In this document: piece after piece, positions 42,387 through 51,184 of the stretch
How the letters are laid out: each line of letters begins with the position of its first letter
Position numbering within the stretch: position 1 is the stretch's first letter
NCBI GenBank assembly: GCA_937907245.1
Contig: CALCUM010000002.1
Location: forward strand, 682,001 to 746,000
Direction of reading: 5' to 3'
Source of the DNA: an uncultured Rhodobiaceae bacterium
Lineage (GTDB): Bacteria; Pseudomonadota; Alphaproteobacteria; RS24
Length of the DNA stretch: 64,000 nucleotides
The notes under the pieces: generated by a model
What the model was told of the DNA's origin: nothing
Seen by the model: the letters and a program-made list of their open reading frames with translations, nothing else
Databases searched by the model: none
Position numbers and translations under genes: made by a program

Positions 42387-42812
42387 TTAAAGCCACTGAC
42401 GACGCAAGTCCCGTAAAGCCAACATCGCTTTTGCCGCACCGCCGCCTTTATCTTTATCGGAAATTTTGCACCGCGCCCAAGCCTGATCCGCGTCTTCTAC
42501 GGTCTGAATACCATTGCCAATCGGCAAATCATTTTTAATGCCCAGCTCCATCAGCCCGCGCGCACTCTCGCCGCAAACGATATCGTAATGGCTGGTCTCG
42601 CCGCGAATAACCACGCCCAAAGCGACATAGCCATCATATTTGCCCGAGGCCGCCGCATATTTAATCGCCACAGGCACTTCCAAAACACCCGGCACCGCCA
42701 CGCGCTCATAAGCCAGACCCGCAGCGTCCAAGACCGCAATCGCGCCTTCCGCTAGCGCATCGGCCATGTCTTCGTAAAAGCGGGCTTCGACAATCAGAAT
42801 TTTCTTCGACAT
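42387..42812 (-). CDS. ribH: 6,7-dimethyl-8-ribityllumazine synthase
   Basis: A 141-residue lumazine synthase. VEARFYEDMADALAEGA at the start replaces the more usual V-x-R-FN segment. VPGVLEVPVAIK and the catalytic GVVIRGETSHYDIVC with the histidine are clear. It condenses the ribityl-uracil amine with dihydroxybutanone phosphate. It is 14 bp downstream of ribB; the operon continues to nusB. Confidence 0.93.
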   Translation of the reverse strand: MSKKILIVEARFYEDMADALAEGAIAVLDAAGLAYERVAVPGVLEVPVAIKYAAASGKYDGYVALGVVIRGETSHYDIVCGESARGLMELGIKNDLPIGNGIQTVEDADQAWARCKISDKDKGGGAAKAMLALRDLRRQWL

Positions 42813-42826
42813 ATCTTTTCCTCTGC

Positions 42827-43933
42827 TCAGGCGTTAATCGCGCGTTGGCCGACGATTTTCAAATCATACCCTTCCAAAGCCACTACAGTGCGCGGCGTAT
42901 CGGAGAGCAGCTCAATTTCATGCAAGCCCAAATCGGCAACAATTTGCGCGCCAATGCCATAGTCGAGAAGTCGAGTTGGCATCGGGTCGCCGCTGGTTTG
43001 CGGGTTCATACTATCGGTGAACGGGGTTGGCGACGTATTGCGAATGATAACGACAACGCCGCGCCCTTCGGCATCAATGGCATTGAGCGCAGATTCGAAA
43101 ACGCCTGCGCGTGGCATACCACTGCCCGCAATATCGGCCACCAAGTTCTCCGCATGGAAGCGCGTTAGCACTGGAGCTGGGCCCGTGATATCGCCTTTGA
43201 CCAAAGCAATATGCTCTTCATTGGTCACCGTGTTGAGATACACATGCGCGGCCATTTCGCTGCCATTGGCTAGTTTAAATACATCTTCATGGATGCGTTT
43301 CATCAGCGTATCTTTTTTGCGACGATAGGCGATGAGGTCGGCAATCGTGCCGAGCTTGAGGCCGTGGAGTTGGGCAAATTGCACCAAGTCTGGCAGTCGC
43401 GCCATCGTGCCGTCATCGTTCATAATTTCGCAAATCACGCCAGCTGGATATAGCCCCGCCAAACGCGATAAATCGACGGAAGCTTCGGTATGGCCCGCGC
43501 GCATCAGCACGCCGCCATCGCGCGCAACCAGTGGAAACACATGGCCTGGCGAAACAATATCCGTCATGCCTTTGGTTGGGTCGATAGCCACGGAAATGGT
43601 TTGCGACCGGTCATGCGCCGAAATACCCGTAGTAATACCCTCGCGCGCTTCGATGGACACAGTAAAGGCGGTTTGATGCTGCGAGCGATTGTTCTGCGAC
43701 ATGAACTCGAGGCCCAGCTGGTCGGAGCGTTCGCTGGTCATGGTTAGGCAAATCAGACCACGGCCAAACTTGGCCATGAAGTTGACCGCATCTGGCGTAG
43801 CCATTTGCGCAGGAATAATAAGGTCGCCCTCGTTCTCGCGGTCTTCGGCATCCACCAGAACAATCATTTTGCCGTTGCGGGCATCTTCGATAATTTCTTC
43901 TGGGGTTGAGATATATTGGCTGAATTCGCTCAT
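42827..43933 (-). CDS. ribB: 3,4-dihydroxy-2-butanone-4-phosphate synthase fused to a decayed GTP cyclohydrolase II domain
   Basis: A 368-residue RibBA-type protein. Residues 1-205 are an intact DHBP synthase (DAEDRENEGDLI, then SQHQTAFTVSIEAREGITTGISAHDR and RAGHTEASVDL). Residues ~206-368 align with GTP cyclohydrolase II, but the zinc cysteines are all missing: the usual HSEC and RCDCG positions read HAEN (260-263) and MPRAG (273-277). The RibA half is therefore probably inactive for GTP opening, so a separate RibA or equivalent is needed. It lies in the ribE-ribB-ribH operon, with a 4-bp overlap to ribE. Confidence 0.92.
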   Translation of the reverse strand: MSEFSQYISTPEEIIEDARNGKMIVLVDAEDRENEGDLIIPAQMATPDAVNFMAKFGRGLICLTMTSERSDQLGLEFMSQNNRSQHQTAFTVSIEAREGITTGISAHDRSQTISVAIDPTKGMTDIVSPGHVFPLVARDGGVLMRAGHTEASVDLSRLAGLYPAGVICEIMNDDGTMARLPDLVQFAQLHGLKLGTIADLIAYRRKKDTLMKRIHEDVFKLANGSEMAAHVYLNTVTNEEHIALVKGDITGPAPVLTRFHAENLVADIAGSGMPRAGVFESALNAIDAEGRGVVVIIRNTSPTPFTDSMNPQTSGDPMPTRLLDYGIGAQIVADLGLHEIELLSDTPRTVVALEGYDLKIVGQRAINA

Positions 43934-44550
43934 GACGAAGCTCCTAATTCCTGTTCTGCTTGCTTCAGGCGAGCAACATAGCGCGCCAAAACATCAATCT
44001 CTAGATTGATAATATCCCCCACTTTAGATAGTCCCCATGTGGTGACTTGTTGGGTGTGGGAGATAAGATTAATGCCAAAGGTAAGCCCTTCGACTTCATT
44101 TACTGTCAACGATGTGCCATCCAAGGTTACCGACCCTTTGGGCGCGATAAATGGCATAATCTCTGGTGTGGTTTTAAACGTATAGCGTTGGCTGTCGCCC
44201 TCTGGCGTAATGGATACAATGCTCGCCAAACCATCGACATGGCCCGATACAATGTGCCCGCCCAGCTCGTCGCCCATTTTTAAGGCGCGTTCCAAATTAA
44301 GTTTCGTGCCCTCACGCCAAGCCCCCGCCGAGGTAACATCCAGCGTTTCTTTCGAGGCTTCAACATCGAACCAATTGCCCTGCGCATCGCTGCCTTTTTC
44401 AATAACCGTCAGGCAAACACCGGAATGGGCAATCGAGGCCCCCAGCGCAATATCATCTGGCGCATAGACAGTTTGAACCCGAAAGCGCGTGTCGCCAGCC
44501 TGGGTAATTTTCGTAATGGTGCCAATATCCGTGACAATTCCAGTAAACAT
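43930..44550 (-). CDS. ribE: Riboflavin synthase alpha subunit
   Basis: A 206-residue riboflavin synthase with two lumazine-binding barrels. MFTGIVTDIG at the start is diagnostic. The first domain ends near NLERALKMGDELGGHIVSGHVDG; the second includes VTLDGTSLTVNEVE and NLISHTQQVTTWG. It dismutates two lumazines to riboflavin. The ATG at 44550 is chosen because it gives the universal MFTGI start; it overlaps the ribD stop. It also overlaps ribB by 4 bp. Confidence 0.94.
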   Translation of the reverse strand: MFTGIVTDIGTITKITQAGDTRFRVQTVYAPDDIALGASIAHSGVCLTVIEKGSDAQGNWFDVEASKETLDVTSAGAWREGTKLNLERALKMGDELGGHIVSGHVDGLASIVSITPEGDSQRYTFKTTPEIMPFIAPKGSVTLDGTSLTVNEVEGLTFGINLISHTQQVTTWGLSKVGDIINLEIDVLARYVARLKQAEQELGASS

Positions 44551-45635
44551 TAGGCGGCTCCTTTTTGCCAAGTCGTATGGCGGGTGTAATGGGTATAAAT
44601 ATCGGGCCCAAGGTGTTGGGTGTCGCCTTCGGTAAACAAGGTTAAGTTCAGCCCTTCGGGAGACATAAGGCGTGATATATCGCTTTTTCCGCCTAAGTCG
44701 ACCTTTTTAGGCGCGATAAATACAGCCACCTCATCGATGCACTGCGCTTGCGCGAAAGCCATGGCCAGCTTAGGCCCACATTCCAGCAACACGCGGGTGA
44801 TGCCGCGCGAAGCTAAATCAGCCAAAGTGGCCTCTGGCGTTACCTGTTTCAAAACCATCGTCTCGCCGGCAAAGTCGCTTTCGCTTTCGGTGTAAAGCAA
44901 AACGGTTTCTTGTTTGGCGCGTTGTGCCAATTTGCACGTCGGAGAAACAGTGCCGCCACGGCTCATAATCACCGGCATCGGCGAGGCGTCCGCCAGACCC
45001 GGCAAACGACAATCCAACGAGGGATTATCAGCCAATAATGTGCCTGCGCCCGTGAGTATCGCATCATGTTGGGCGCGCATCATATGCCCTTTTTGGCGCG
45101 CCAACTCGCCCGTAATCCATGGCGATTGGCCTTCGGGCGTGCGCATAAACCCATCGGCGCTCATCGCAATCTTTAGGGTCACGAGGGGGCGATGGTTGGT
45201 TTGGGTTAACAAAAATCCGCGCTGGTCGCGCTCTGCCATCTCGGCGCAAAGCCCGATTTCCACTTCAATTCCTGCCGCTTTCAGCATGGCCGCGCCCGCG
45301 CCATTTACCCGCGCATCAGGGTCGCCAATAGCAAACACCACGCGCGCAAGCCCTGCCTCAATGAGGGCTTGGGCACAAGGCGGCGTTTTTCCAGTATGCG
45401 CGCAAGGCTCTAGTGTTACATAAGCGGTGCCGCCGCGCGCGCCCTCGCCGGCTTCGGCTAAAGCAACCGTCTCGGCATGGGGACGGCCCGACTTTTGCGT
45501 CCAGCCCGTGCCGACCACATGGCCTTGCGGATTAACCACCACACAGCCTACGGCTGGATTGGGCGCCACTTGGCCCCAACCGAACTGAGCTAGGCTAAGC
45601 GCCTGCTGCATAAAATGAGTATCTTGTGTCGTCAC
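44550..45635 (-). CDS. ribD: Bifunctional diaminohydroxyphosphoribosylaminopyrimidine deaminase / reductase
   Basis: A 361-residue RibD. The deaminase domain has the zinc motif HAETVAL ... TLEPCAHTGKTPPCAQALIEAG (residues ~50-95). The reductase domain starts near residue 145 (RPLVTLKIAMSADGFM), with DAILTGAGTLLADNPSL. It carries out the second and third steps of riboflavin synthesis. It is 23 bp downstream of nrdR and overlaps ribE by a base, so nrdR-ribD-ribE-ribB-ribH-nusB-thiL may be one transcript. Confidence 0.94.
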   Translation of the reverse strand: MTTQDTHFMQQALSLAQFGWGQVAPNPAVGCVVVNPQGHVVGTGWTQKSGRPHAETVALAEAGEGARGGTAYVTLEPCAHTGKTPPCAQALIEAGLARVVFAIGDPDARVNGAGAAMLKAAGIEVEIGLCAEMAERDQRGFLLTQTNHRPLVTLKIAMSADGFMRTPEGQSPWITGELARQKGHMMRAQHDAILTGAGTLLADNPSLDCRLPGLADASPMPVIMSRGGTVSPTCKLAQRAKQETVLLYTESESDFAGETMVLKQVTPEATLADLASRGITRVLLECGPKLAMAFAQAQCIDEVAVFIAPKKVDLGGKSDISRLMSPEGLNLTLFTEGDTQHLGPDIYTHYTRHTTWQKGAA

Positions 45636-45658
45636 CGCTTGCCTCTTGGTCGAGGAAG

Positions 45659-46126
45659 CTAGAGATCGCCATCCGGCAGGCCCGACATTTCCCCGAGGAA
45701 TTCCTCAAAATCTTTGGCTTCGCGGAAGTTTCGGTAAACCGAAGCGAACCGCACATAAGCCACTTGATCGAGCGCAAACAGACCTTCCATGACTAATTCG
45801 CCAACCATTTTGGCAGGAATTTCTGTCTCGCCTAGGTTTTCCAGACGACGCACAATCCCGGAAACCATACGCTCAATTCGTTCGGCCTCAACGGGGCGTT
45901 TTCGCAGAGCGATTTGCACAGACCGCATAAGCTTGTCCCGCTCGAAAGGCACTTTTCGGCCGGTATTTTTAACGATGGTCAGCTCGCGCAATTGAATGCG
46001 CTCAAAAGTGGTAAACCGCCCGCCGCAATCGGCACAGACACGACGCCGCCGAATGACAGAATTATCTTCCGTCGGACGGCTGTCTTTCACTTGTGTGTCT
46101 GAGTTCATGCAATAGGGACAGCGCAT
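45659..46126 (-). CDS. nrdR: Transcriptional repressor NrdR
   Basis: A 155-residue NrdR. The zinc ribbon is [17 protein letters not shown] ... [15 protein letters not shown], with Cys at positions 3, 6, 31 and 34. The ATP-cone domain follows ([19 protein letters not shown] ... FASVYRNF). It represses ribonucleotide reductase genes in response to dATP. It sits 12 bp downstream of glyA. The glyA-nrdR-ribD order is widely conserved in alphaproteobacteria. Confidence 0.95.
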   Translation of the reverse strand: MRCPYCMNSDTQVKDSRPTEDNSVIRRRRVCADCGGRFTTFERIQLRELTIVKNTGRKVPFERDKLMRSVQIALRKRPVEAERIERMVSGIVRRLENLGETEIPAKMVGELVMEGLFALDQVAYVRFASVYRNFREAKDFEEFLGEMSGLPDGDL

Positions 46127-46138
46127 TGGAAGGAACCT

Positions 46139-47437
46139 TTAGTAAATTGGGAAGCGTGCGCAAAGCGCTTCGACTTCGGCACGAACGGCTTGCTCTTCTT
46201 CCGGCGCCGGCTCGCCGCCATTGGCCGCCACAGCTTCCAAGACACGCGCGATAAGATCGCCCACCAGTCGAAATTCAGCTACACCAAAGCCACGCGTTGT
46301 GCCAGCCGGTGTGCCTAGGCGAACGCCAGAGGTAATCGCAGGTGGCTGCGGGTCAAACGGAATGCCGTTTTTATTGCAAGTAATGAAAGCCCGCTCCATG
46401 GCTTCTTCTGCCACATTGCCCGTCAGACCTTTGGGACGCAAATCAACCAAAACAAGGTGATTGTCGGTGCCGCCAGACACAATATCAAAGCCATGGCCCA
46501 TCAAGCTATCGGCCAGCGCTTTTGCATTGGCGACCACTTGTTGAATGTAGAGTTTATAATCCGGCTGCAGCGCTTCGCCAAAAGCCACCGCTTTGGCCGC
46601 GATGACATGCATCAAAGGCCCACCTTGGATGCCTGGGAAAATAGCCGAGTTGAACTTTTTGCCCAGCGCTTCATCATTCGACAAAATAAGACCGCCACGA
46701 GGCCCACGCAATGTTTTATGCGTGGTTGTGGTGACGGCATGCGCGTAAGCCAATGGGCTCGGGTGCGCGCCGCCCGCAACAAGGCCAGAGATATGCGCCA
46801 TGTCGACCAGCAAATAAGCGCCAACGCTATCGGCAATCTCGCGGAAGCGTTTAAAATCAATCACCCGCGGATAGGCGGAACCGCCCGCAATAATGAGTTG
46901 GGGTTTATGCTCTTCGGCCAAAGCCGCGACTTCATCATAATCGATAAGGTGGTTGTCTTCGCGCACGCCATATTGAACGGCGTTAAACCATTTGCCAGAC
47001 TGGTTGGGTTTTGCACCATGCGTCAGGTGACCGCCAGCGGCTAGGCTCATGCCCAAAATTGTGTCGCCTGGTTTAATTAAAGCTAACATGACCGCTTGGT
47101 TGGCTTGCGAACCCGAGTTCGGTTGCACATTAGCATAGGCGCAATCATAGAGTTTTTTAACCCGCTCAATCGCCAGCTCTTCGGCAATATCCACATGCTC
47201 GCAGCCTCCATAATAACGACGGCCAGGATAGCCCTCGGCATATTTATTGGTTAGGACAGAGCCTTGCGTTTCCAGCACCGCCTTAGAGGCAATGTTCTCA
47301 GAGGCAATCAGTTCGATTTGCGCTCGCTGGCGGTTCGCCTCAAGGCCAATGACCTTGGCAATGGCTGGATCGCGCGTCGCGACATCTTCCGAGAAAAAGG
47401 GATTGTCTGTGGCTTCGATTTTACTGGATTCCGACAT
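46139..47437 (-). CDS. glyA: Serine hydroxymethyltransferase
   Basis: A 432-residue PLP enzyme making glycine and methylene-THF from serine. [36 protein letters not shown] is present, and the PLP lysine is in [14 protein letters not shown] (~228-241). The ATG at 47437 ([17 protein letters not shown]) gives a normal length; the frame is open to 47521, but the added residues do not resemble SHMT. It is the first gene of the probable glyA-nrdR-rib transcript. Confidence 0.96.
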   Translation of the reverse strand: MSESSKIEATDNPFFSEDVATRDPAIAKVIGLEANRQRAQIELIASENIASKAVLETQGSVLTNKYAEGYPGRRYYGGCEHVDIAEELAIERVKKLYDCAYANVQPNSGSQANQAVMLALIKPGDTILGMSLAAGGHLTHGAKPNQSGKWFNAVQYGVREDNHLIDYDEVAALAEEHKPQLIIAGGSAYPRVIDFKRFREIADSVGAYLLVDMAHISGLVAGGAHPSPLAYAHAVTTTTHKTLRGPRGGLILSNDEALGKKFNSAIFPGIQGGPLMHVIAAKAVAFGEALQPDYKLYIQQVVANAKALADSLMGHGFDIVSGGTDNHLVLVDLRPKGLTGNVAEEAMERAFITCNKNGIPFDPQPPAITSGVRLGTPAGTTRGFGVAEFRLVGDLIARVLEAVAANGGEPAPEEEQAVRAEVEALCARFPIY

Positions 47438-47570
47438 CTGTCTTCCTATTGCTACAACACATTTGATTTGCACTGGATGTAGCACAATCAGCAAGTCGAA
47501 CCAACACGCGAGAGCGGCCATCTCGCCGCAGTCTTATTTCATTCACAAGTTCGTCTCGAAAATCAGATGC

Positions 47571-48347
47571 TTAGTGCCCTGATGCCCAGAGATTGCGCGC
47601 CACCAAAACACGTTTTAACAGCGCACAGTCATCGGTCATTAATCCATCCACGCCCATATCGAGCAATTTATGCATGGTTGATTCGCAATTGATCGTCCAA
47701 ACATGCACCTGCAGTCCGCACTTATGCGCATAAGCCACCGAGGCTTTGGTGACCATGGGCATACCAGCTTGGCGAACCGGCAATTGCGCCGCACCTTGGG
47801 TAAAGGAAACCGGAATTCGCGTGAGCGCTGCCAACCGAAACCGCGCCGCCGCCAGTGGCCCATGGCTATGGCAAACGTCACCAAGCTGCTTGCGCACGGC
47901 CTGAATACGAGCATCGGAAAACGACCCGACGCATATTCGCTCTTGGGTCTTGGTGTTTTGCACCAAATCACATAGTGGCTGGACCACTGGCCAAGCTTTC
48001 GCATCAATATTAAAACGCGCCTCTGGAAAAGCCTCAAACAAATCGGCCATGCGCGGAATAGCGTGGCCGCCTTCTAGGCGAAGCGCATCTATTTGTTCGG
48101 CGTTGAGTGTGCTGATAGCCACGGGCTCGCCGACCATGCGTTGTAAGTCGTCATCGTGAAACGCATAGACGACGCCGTCGGCGGAGGCATGGACATCGGT
48201 TTCTAAATATCGGTAGCCCTGGTCGACGGCATCTTGAAAGGCGGCCAGTGTATTTTCCGGCGCCACTCTGTCTCCGCCGCGATGGGCGAAGGCCAAAACG
48301 CCGTCATGGTCTAAATAGGCATATTCCGCTTTGGGTCGTATCGTCAT
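47571..48347 (-). CDS. ugpQ: Glycerophosphodiester phosphodiesterase
   Basis: A 258-residue GDPD-family protein (TIM barrel). FAHRGGDRVAPENTLAAF (~15-32) has the catalytic His-Arg, YLETDVHASADGVVYAFHDDDLQRM the metal-binding Glu/Asp and second His. There is no signal peptide, so the cytoplasmic UgpQ type is likely: it frees sn-glycerol-3-phosphate from diesters. The ugp transporter genes are not adjacent. The symbol is by type only. Confidence 0.86.
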   Translation of the reverse strand: MTIRPKAEYAYLDHDGVLAFAHRGGDRVAPENTLAAFQDAVDQGYRYLETDVHASADGVVYAFHDDDLQRMVGEPVAISTLNAEQIDALRLEGGHAIPRMADLFEAFPEARFNIDAKAWPVVQPLCDLVQNTKTQERICVGSFSDARIQAVRKQLGDVCHSHGPLAAARFRLAALTRIPVSFTQGAAQLPVRQAGMPMVTKASVAYAHKCGLQVHVWTINCESTMHKLLDMGVDGLMTDDCALLKRVLVARNLWASGH

Positions 48348-48371
48348 ATCGCTGTCATATCTCTCACAAAA

Positions 48372-48431
48372 TTACTGACTTAATTTGCTGACTTATTTGC
48401 TGACTTATTTACTGACATATTTACTGACATA
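48372..48431. repeat. 12-bp tandem repeat, about five copies
   Basis: The unit is TTTRCTGACWTA. The copies read TTACTGACTTAA, TTTGCTGACTTA (twice) and TTTACTGACATA (twice), end to end. The array occupies most of the 111-bp gap between the divergent glycerophosphodiesterase and DUF1295 genes, so it lies within their promoter region. Confidence 0.9.
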
Positions 48432-48458
48432 GAAACAAAATCAAACTAGCTTTGCAGC

Positions 48459-49250
48459 ATGATGATTGAAATGATAACTGCAAGTCCCTTTTTGATGGGC
48501 GCCGCTACGATAGTTGTAATGCTAACGTGCGTTTGGGTGGCTAGTGTCGTGCTTCGCGATGCTGGTATTATTGATATGTTTTGGGGCTTGGGCTACGCGC
48601 TCATTGCCCTAACCACGCTGCTGAGCAGTGAGGCCTTAAGCCCGCTGGCCATAGCTACGGGCCTGGCGGTTATCGCTTGGGGCGTGCGTTTGTTTCTTCA
48701 TTTGCTTATTCGGTGGCGCAAGGAAGCAGAAGAAGATTACCGGTATCAAGCGATGCGGAAAAAACACGGCAGCTCTTTTTGGTGGCGCAGCATCTACATC
48801 GTATTTCTATTCCAAGGCCTGCTGATGTGGCTGGTCTCTATGCCATTTATGGCCGCGTTTTATTTTGGGGGCCCTGCCGCTTTGCCGGGTCTAACGATAG
48901 TATTTCTGGTGGTCGCTTTGGGCGGACTTTACATGGAAAGCATGGCCGATATTCAACTCACTAAATTTCGCGCGAATGCCAAAAAAGGCGAGCTGCTAGA
49001 CAGCGGTTGGTGGAAACGCACCCGCCATCCAAATTACTTTGGCGACGCGTTATTTTGGTGGGGCATTTATGCGGCCGTCGTCGCGGCCACGCCCGAAGCA
49101 ATTTGGACGATTTTTGCCCCGCTGACGATGAACTATCTTTTGGTCAAAGTCTCGGGCGCAGACTTGCTTGAGTATCGTTTGAAAAAGAAGCCTGGCTATA
49201 CCGAATATATGCAACGCACCAATCGGTTCGTGCCTAAAATCTTCGGCTAA
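48459..49250 (+). CDS. DUF1295 / steroid 5-alpha-reductase-like membrane protein
   Basis: A 263-residue protein with about six membrane helices. The C-terminal motif region is LLDSGWWKRTRHPNYFGDALFWWGIYA (~182-208), the H-P-N-Y-F signature of DUF1295 and the steroid reductase/ICMT-like superfamily. YRLKKKPGYTEYMQRTNRFVP closes the protein. Members are probable NADPH-dependent reductases or methyltransferases; the substrate is unknown. It is transcribed alone, convergent with the 3-hydroxyisobutyrate dehydrogenase gene (4-bp overlap). Confidence 0.84.
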   Translation: MMIEMITASPFLMGAATIVVMLTCVWVASVVLRDAGIIDMFWGLGYALIALTTLLSSEALSPLAIATGLAVIAWGVRLFLHLLIRWRKEAEEDYRYQAMRKKHGSSFWWRSIYIVFLFQGLLMWLVSMPFMAAFYFGGPAALPGLTIVFLVVALGGLYMESMADIQLTKFRANAKKGELLDSGWWKRTRHPNYFGDALFWWGIYAAVVAATPEAIWTIFAPLTMNYLLVKVSGADLLEYRLKKKPGYTEYMQRTNRFVPKIFG

Positions 49251-50134
49251 AAGTCACCCCGCAGCATTTTAATAATGCCAGAGAAGTCGAGCTCGCCCTC
49301 GCCTTTCTCTGCCATTTGCGTGTAAAGCTGCATGGCGCGTTGGCCCATCGGCGTCTCACAATCGGCACTGCTGGAGGCCTCTTGCGCCAGTCCTAAATCT
49401 TTCAACATCATGGCCGCAGCAAATCCCGCCTGATAGTCATTATTGGCTGGGCTCGTCGGCACAGGGCCAGGCACGGGGCAATAGCTGGTCATCGACCAGC
49501 ATTGGCCAGACGCCGTGGCTGAAATATCAAATAATGTTTGCGCATCGAGACCCAGCTTTTCGCCCAACATGAAGGCCTCGGCCGTGCCAACCATGGAAAT
49601 GCCAAGCAGCATATTATTGCAAATTTTAGCCACTTGCCCATTGCCTGCCCCGCCTGCGTGAAAAATATTCTTACCCATAATATCTAAGTAAGGCTTGGCC
49701 GCCGCAAAGCCCTCTGGCGAGCCGCCGACCATGAAAGTTAGCGTGCCACCCCTAGCACCGCCGACGCCGCCAGATACCGGTGCATCCACCATCGAGAACC
49801 CAGCCGCTTGCGCGGCAGCAGAAACCTTGCGCGCTGTATCGACATCAATGGTCGAGCTGTCGATCAGCAAAGTGCCGGCTTTCGCGTGGGCAAGAACACC
49901 GGTGTCTTCTAAGTACACGCTCTCGACATGCTTGCCTGCGGGCAGCATAGAGACCACTACATCGGCTTGTGCAACCGCTTGCTCAATCGTCTCGGCCGCC
50001 GCTCCTCCAGCCGCCGCTAAAGCAGCTTTTGCGTCGGGCGATAAATCAAAGCCGATGACGTCATGGTCTGCGGCTAGGTTGATGGCCATGGGAAGCCCCA
50101 TATTGCCCAATCCAATAAATCCAATGCGGCTCAT
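49247..50134 (-). CDS. mmsB: 3-hydroxyisobutyrate dehydrogenase
   Basis: A 295-residue beta-hydroxyacid dehydrogenase. IGFIGLGNMGLPMAINL (4-20) is the NAD site. The substrate loop is DAPVSGGVGGARGGTLTFM, and the catalytic lysine is in GNGQVAKICNNMLLG (~170). The C-terminal KDLGLAQE region completes it. It oxidises 3-hydroxyisobutyrate to methylmalonate semialdehyde in valine degradation. It directly follows the hydrolase and acyl-CoA dehydrogenase genes, which supports the assignment. A paralogue lies at 55683. Confidence 0.92.
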   Translation of the reverse strand: MSRIGFIGLGNMGLPMAINLAADHDVIGFDLSPDAKAALAAAGGAAAETIEQAVAQADVVVSMLPAGKHVESVYLEDTGVLAHAKAGTLLIDSSTIDVDTARKVSAAAQAAGFSMVDAPVSGGVGGARGGTLTFMVGGSPEGFAAAKPYLDIMGKNIFHAGGAGNGQVAKICNNMLLGISMVGTAEAFMLGEKLGLDAQTLFDISATASGQCWSMTSYCPVPGPVPTSPANNDYQAGFAAAMMLKDLGLAQEASSSADCETPMGQRAMQLYTQMAEKGEGELDFSGIIKMLRGDF

Positions 50135-50148
50135 AATTTTATCCCCTT

Positions 50149-51180
50149 TTAAAACTGCAATTCAGCGTCGCCCAGAGGCGCGAAAATGTCATCTATTTGC
50201 TGGCGTGTAACCGCCTCATGCGTGGCAGGCGACCAGACGGGGGCACCATCTTTCTCGATAATCGTCGCCCGCACGCCTTCATAAAAATCGCCAAGGGCCA
50301 TAATTCGGGTAACCGCACGCATCTCGATACGAAGGCAGTCGTCGAAATCAGCGTGTATTCCCTCGCGCATTTGGCGCAAGGCCACGGCCGCACTGGTAGG
50401 CGATTTAGAGCGCACGGCCTTGGCTTGTTTCTGGGCCCATTCGCTCGCATCCGCGTCTAGCGCAGCCAGAATTTCCAGCACGCTTTGGCCTTGGAACAAG
50501 CGGTCGATATCGCCTTGTTGGTCTGGCAACGTAACCCCGTCTGGCGCTTGATGATGAGCGTCCAAAATAGCTTCTACATCGCCGCCTTCGGCCAAATCAG
50601 CTTTCAGGTTTTCCAACGCTTCCGACGCCATATAATGCGACGCCACGCCAGCGGCAAAAGCATCGCCGGCTTTTAGTCGCGCGCCCGTTAGCACCAACCA
50701 AGCACCGGTTTCCCCTGCCAAGCGAGGCAAAAAATACGTGCCGCCAACATCTGGCAAAAGCCCAATGCCGCTTTCGGGCATGGCAAACAAGGTGCGTGGG
50801 CTGGCCACACGATAGCGACCATGCACAGATACCCCTACACCGCCGCCCATGGTGATGCCATCGATGAGCGCGATATAAGGTTTGGGGAAATGCTTAATCA
50901 TATGATTGAGCTGATATTCTTCGCGGTAAAATCCGGTTGCCTCGGGCGCGCCAGATTTGCCCCAATCATGCAAAGCACGAATATCGCCGCCGGCGCAAAA
51001 GCCCTTCTCGCCAGCGCCCTCAATGACAATATTTTCAATATCGTCGTCTTGTGCCCATTGCGCCAAAACAGGCTTGATGAGCCGCACCATATTCAGCGTT
51101 AAAGCGTTTAGGGCTTCGGGCCGATTGAGGGTAATGACGCCGCTTTTTCCGCGCGTTTCAAAAATTACTTCAGAGGTCAT
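50149..51180 (-). CDS. 3-hydroxyisobutyryl-CoA hydrolase
   Basis: A 343-residue crotonase-fold protein. VITLNRPEALNALTLNMV at the start, EGAGEKGFCAGGDIRALHDWG (oxyanion loop), and PYIALIDGITMGGGVGVSVHGRYRVASPRTLFAMPESGIGL are the hallmarks of the HIBCH subgroup. The length over 340 residues and the conserved C-terminal region separate it from plain enoyl-CoA hydratases. It releases CoA from 3-hydroxyisobutyryl-CoA in valine breakdown. It lies 4 bp from the acyl-CoA dehydrogenase and 14 bp from mmsB. Confidence 0.92.
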   Translation of the reverse strand: MTSEVIFETRGKSGVITLNRPEALNALTLNMVRLIKPVLAQWAQDDDIENIVIEGAGEKGFCAGGDIRALHDWGKSGAPEATGFYREEYQLNHMIKHFPKPYIALIDGITMGGGVGVSVHGRYRVASPRTLFAMPESGIGLLPDVGGTYFLPRLAGETGAWLVLTGARLKAGDAFAAGVASHYMASEALENLKADLAEGGDVEAILDAHHQAPDGVTLPDQQGDIDRLFQGQSVLEILAALDADASEWAQKQAKAVRSKSPTSAAVALRQMREGIHADFDDCLRIEMRAVTRIMALGDFYEGVRATIIEKDGAPVWSPATHEAVTRQQIDDIFAPLGDAELQF

Positions 51181-51184
51181 GGAT

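Noticed and set aside
42827-43933. Calling the gene a fully bifunctional RibBA
   Set aside because: The RibA half lacks all three zinc cysteines. Only the RibB activity is supported.
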